Shown here in pieces: positions 59,802 to 64,000 of a DNA stretch of 64,000 nucleotides (positions within the stretch are counted from its first letter, which is position 1; every line of letters begins with the position of its first letter). The position numbers were made by a program, and so were the translations under genes. Source of the stretch: Asterias amurensis (taxonomy: Eukaryota > Echinodermata > Asteroidea > Forcipulatida > Asteriidae); contig NC_092662.1 in the NCBI RefSeq assembly GCF_032118995.1, positions 1,736,001 through 1,800,000 of the forward strand, written 5' to 3'. The notes below the pieces were generated by a model. That model was not told the DNA's origin. It did no database searches and saw only the letters and a program-made list of their open reading frames with translations.

Positions 59802-62800
59802 ATGGGAGCAGAGAGTAGCATTCTTCAGGGATGCAAACTCGAGGAACCGCTGGAGACTCCGTCATGTTCGGATTGGCGACTCCACCCAGCGAAACGTAAA
59901 GACGGGTCACGGGTTTCAGTATTTGTACACAAGAAGTCCGAGCAAGAAGATAAACGCCTGGAAAATGCGGCCAAGGTACTGATGAATAATGCATGAGAAG
60001 AACTTAAGACGATAATATTGGTTTCAAGAAATGTATTGCACATAGTACAGTCATTTGACCAGTTCGGGATCATTGACCAGTTCGGGATCACTTCAACTTT
60101 GCAATAACCAAATAATTATATCATTTCTCATTATTACCAATTTCTGTTGATAAATGTGAAGATTAACATCCATTAAACCAACAAACCCAAAATAAGGTGC
60201 CAAACATCATCAGCAAATAAATTATGGCCGTTTTCCTGAAGGTTGTCTGCAAAATTTGTCATTTTTTTGTTGAAAAATGTTGGTTGAAAAACACTGTTAA
60301 AACTTCTTACCTTTAGAATTGGAGTGCCGGGGCAAAAAATATTTATGTAAAATGATAAGAATGTGTAAAAAACATTCCTGTAATTACTGTGCAGTCATCT
60401 TGTTTCTTTGAGGAGACAAAGTTATCAAAATCTTCTTTGAGGGGGCAACTTACCCTTGACCAGTTCGGGATCACTTAACATCTCATTGCGTCAAATGGTG
60501 CCGCACTAACTTACTAAGTCTGGTAAAATCATACTACTGCAGTAGAAAGTTTATTTAGTTGATTTTGAGAAACATTACTTCAACAAATTCTTGTAGATTT
60601 TTTATTTTGTGAGAAAATTAAGCTTGGAGGGGTCAATAATGCTTTTTAGGTTCGCTTCACTTTTTCATTTGCCTTTGCTGTTGTTTTGTGGTTTTGTCGC
60701 TGGTTTTTTGCGCTGCTATTGAAGACACTTGCATGACATTCACTAAAGAAAGGAAGTCCAAGTCCATGCCAACACACCTCTGATGTGTCGTGTCCTTGAG
60801 AGACAGTTTTATGAATGGGAGTATGGGTTTGCAATAAAGGGCACTCTACTGATTCAGAATAGATTCAACTGATCCTGAACTGGTCAAACAGGTGACGATA
60901 CTTTTCTCAAAGCCTCTTCAAAAGAACTAATCTTTTTTTGTCAGTGAATACTTGGTGAGTTTTATGACATGTTTAGGTAAACTGATAAACTTTTTTGTTT
61001 AAGATATCAAAGAGATTGCAACAAAAAACCATGTGAATTCAAGAAGTGATCCAGAACTGGTCAAACGACTGTAGTTATTGTCAAAAGTAAAAACAAAGAA
61101 TTTAATTGAAAACAATTTAATTTTATTATTTGTTGGGTAACATTAACAACTTTCCGTGGCGCCACCACTTTTTCACTAATTTTTACAAAAAGGGATAACT
61201 CATTGGTTAGGATGAGGTATTACTAGGTACTATATTATTTCATATCAAATGAAAAAGTGGTGGCGCCATACAACATTTTTCCAGTTGTCAATGAAATTAT
61301 AATTTTTCCATAATAAAATGAAAATTATTAAATCAATTTTATGAATAATAAAAAATTGAAATTGAAAAAATAACTTTAATATTATAAATACTAGTATTAG
61401 TAATAATTGCTTAATGAAATATAAAAAATTGCTTTCAAGACCAATAATGTGTGATGTGGCAATTTTATATGAGAATGAAAAGAATAAATTAAAAATAATA
61501 AAGTTTTTCCCCCCTGAAACTTTACTTTGTGAATTTAATATTTTTCAAAAGCCTTCTTAGTGATTAATTGACTAATTCCATCGTTTATTTATATTTATGT
61601 AACATTTTAATAACTTGGTTTCTTCATCAGCAACTGAAAATTCTTCGCCATCCAACCATCTTGAAGTTCTTCGCATCCTGTGACAATGTTGAAGGCACGT
61701 ACCTGATCACGGAGCAAGTGCGCCCTCTTGAGTTGGTGTTGGACACGCTTACTCCCGAGGAGATCTGTGCTGGTTTATACAATGTAGCAGAAGCACTCAG
61801 CTTTCTACACGATAGGGTAATAACATATAGGCCTTGATTGACACCCACACCACCTAGCAATTGCCATAGTGCGCTGTGCTGTGGTTTCAATACAAATTAA
61901 CATTTTCCTTACCAGAGGCCAAGGCCTGGTAATAACTGGAACCTGGACAAAAATGCTGAAATGTATTTAAATCAAATGTTTATACATGGCTGTTATATTA
62001 TATGCTATTGTAATAATGTGTTCCCTCTGCAAGATATACATGATCAGTAGAACTTACAAAATAGTTGAAGACAGTGTTTATATTTTGTGTAATCAACCAT
62101 ATTATGTATGCATAAAATATGAAATAACAGACATTTGGACAAACCGTCTTTACCAACATTAATGATGTTGGTAAGGATGGCCAACTAAGAAAGAAACACA
62201 AGTGTAAAGATACAAATTCACCAATGTCTTGACTTTATTCAAATCTAGGGAGGAGCATCTCACAACAATGTCTGTCTCTCCTCAATCTACGTCAGTTGCC
62301 AGGATGGAGGATGGAGACTCGGAGGGATGGAACACCTCTGCAAATTTGAAGATGCCACAGCGCAGGTAAGATTGATTCACCAAGTTACTTGTAGCTCTAT
62401 GCAGTGTAGCCCAGTTCATTTGGCCAAAATTGTATAGAGTTCTTTCAGCAGCAATTATTGTTTAAAAATCTTCTGCTTGGTGAAATTGAGCAGAATACCA
62501 GTCACGGATGTTACATAATATGGCTGGTAACCCAGGTCTGGAATTACACGGAGGCCATGTCCTCTGTTGGGCCTTGATTGGTTCCCCTCCAAAAATTTTC
62601 CATATACTTTGAGATTTTCCAACGAAAGTGCCCTTTGCCAAATGAAAAGCGCCTTGCCCTCTCAATCGAAGAGGAAATTCAAGCCCTATTAGCCATAAAT
62701 GCTTGTAAGCACAAGTTTGTTGTGCTTTTGCAGCACTGTGAAATTGGGCCCGTGTTCTTAATTCAATAACTATGGTGTAAGATATTTCTTGATCACAAAT

Positions 62801-63743
62801 GCAACTAGAAATGACCAAATCTTGCTCCATAAAGGGAACCTTAAAAACGGTTGTGTCTCTGACGGATCACTTCGATGACCGACCAATTCCACACAGACTG
62901 GTAATTTTGAATCAAGGGTCATAGCAATACACAACCAGACAATTGCAAAATGTAGTTCATTTGAAACCGTCTCCCACAAAACTAGTACAATCTCTAATTT
63001 TCCACCTCCTTGCTCAATATGTATTTTTTTGTGTTTACCTCTTTTAGTTTCTAAAAAGAAGCCAGCCTTTACGCAATGAAGACTCCATCCCTCCAGAGGA
63101 GCAAGAGGATAGTAAGTCATCGACGGCACCCCAGTACGGCCATGCCAGGGATGCCTACGCTTTTGGGATCTTAGCTCAGAATATGCTGGAGTATTTGACT
63201 GATCTAGGTGTGTAAATTATAACCGTAACCACCCCTAACCCATCAAAATGATTATTATTGTTATATAATTCTGGTAATGAGAACAGGGATGCATCATAAG
63301 TGAACTTGATCACTACTGTAGCTCACAAGCCTGAGGAAGTCTGTAAACAAAGGTGCTGCTAATGTGAACCAGAAACACCGGGGTTAACCCCAACTCTTCT
63401 TTAAAGTGTTTTTTTATGTGCACTACCAGTCATAGTACACGAAACCTACGGCTTAATTTCCAAAGCAGTTAAAAATATCTTACACAAGGACACAAGTGTC
63501 AAGGCCAGGACAAGACAAACTGATGAGAAATACCAGAGCTTATGTCCAGTGCTCTTAATTCGTCAATCACAACATGCCGCTGTTATAGTGTCTTGCTCCA
63601 TCATGAAATCTGTCTGGATTGTTGTTTATTTCCACAGGTTCAATGAGTGCCACCTTTGAGCAGCGGATTAATGAAGAATTCCTGGACGACGACCCGACTG
63701 TAAGACCCAAACTCAACACCTTGCTCAAGGATCAACTTTTCAA
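59802..63743 (+). CDS. SCYL3: SCY1-like pseudokinase SCYL3 (PACE-1), N-terminal five exons; 3' part lies outside the window
   Basis: SCYL3 is a catalytically inactive kinase-like protein that binds ezrin and sits at Golgi or cell-edge membranes through N-terminal myristoylation (family knowledge). Exons: 59802-59975, 61631-61816, 62249-62365, 63048-63207 and 63638-63743, all with GT-AG borders and fitting phases. The ATG at 59802 is chosen because it gives MGAESS, a myristoylation-type start like human MGSENS. Family motifs: [77 protein letters not shown] and [13 protein letters not shown]. The HRD catalytic motif is absent (SHNNV in its place), as expected for the family. The protein continues past 63743 with a split codon. 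Confidence 0.9.
61150..61290. mobile_element. Short MITE with GGCGCCACCACTTTTTCA inverted repeats, copy 2
   Basis: Reverse-oriented relative of 58449-58587. The inner word 'tttttacaaaaaggga' is shared. Lies in SCYL3 intron 1. Confidence 0.75.
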
Positions 63744-64000
63744 GTAAGCCTCAAGGAACAATGTGTAAAACAAAATGGATGAATCTAAAGACCGATTTGT
63801 GTTTAAGAACCCCCTTGCTGTCACAGACTGATTTCAATAAAATTTCAAGCACAAAATATATTTGGCTAAGCATAAAGTGTACAGTTTGTTACTGGTTCCC
63901 TGCAAATTTTTGCTTAGCAGTTACCAACTTGACCAAAACAATACAATGAAGACAGGGAGATTTTCCAAGATATTGAGCAAAATAGTTTGAACTTATTTCC

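Overview
This is animal nuclear DNA. It has split genes with GT-AG introns, deuterostome-type protein sequences, many short inverted-repeat transposons and one short TTAGGG tract. The protein sequences and the dispersed repeat families (for example the TTAA-flanked repeat beginning AGGAACACGTTGCC) suggest an echinoderm, most likely a sea star. That assignment is inference.

Five protein-coding genes are readable. From left to right: the last four coding exons of ZZZ3 (+, 114-2187); a complete RABGGTB (-, 4984-9978, 9 coding exons, 332 aa); a complete TRAF2/TRAF3-like adaptor (-, 12324-22248, 7 coding exons, 586 aa); a long gene-poor stretch of about 20 kb made mostly of repeats (22.3-42 kb); a far-upstream-element-binding/KSRP-type four-KH protein (FUBP, -, 46130-59154, 18 firm coding exons, with three possible extra 3' exons down to 42209); and, diverging from it, the 5' part of a SCYL3-like pseudokinase (+, 59802 to beyond the window). 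ZZZ3, RABGGTB and FUBP1 also lie together on human chromosome arm 1p, so part of this order looks ancient.

The most interesting content is inside the FUBP introns. Nine small-RNA-like units lie there on the host strand, never more than one per intron. Five are copies of one H/ACA snoRNA of about 145 nt (introns 9, 11, 12, 13, 14). Each has an H box, an ACA box and a pocket that fits a 28S rRNA pseudouridylation site. Two are copies of a second H/ACA snoRNA of 156 nt (introns 4 and 15), with a compensatory base-pair change between copies. Two are copies of an 80-nt box C/D snoRNA with a 14-nt antisense match to the 530-loop region of 18S rRNA (intron 17, and just 3' of exon 18). The gene therefore looks like a snoRNA host with local intron-to-intron amplification.

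The mobile and repeat content is also rich. It includes a 1.6-kb fold-back element built from a palindromic word of about 18 bp, with a 6-bp target duplication and inserted into another repeat (36916-38522); a 1.4-kb near-perfect palindrome with a 9-bp target duplication in FUBP intron 1 (57025-58419); three families of TTAA-flanked MITEs, two copies of which abut on one shared TTAA; a head-to-head inverted satellite of about 1.6 kb (25.1-26.7 kb); a 91-bp minisatellite in a TRAF intron; and a 3' LINE fragment at 31.4-31.9 kb.
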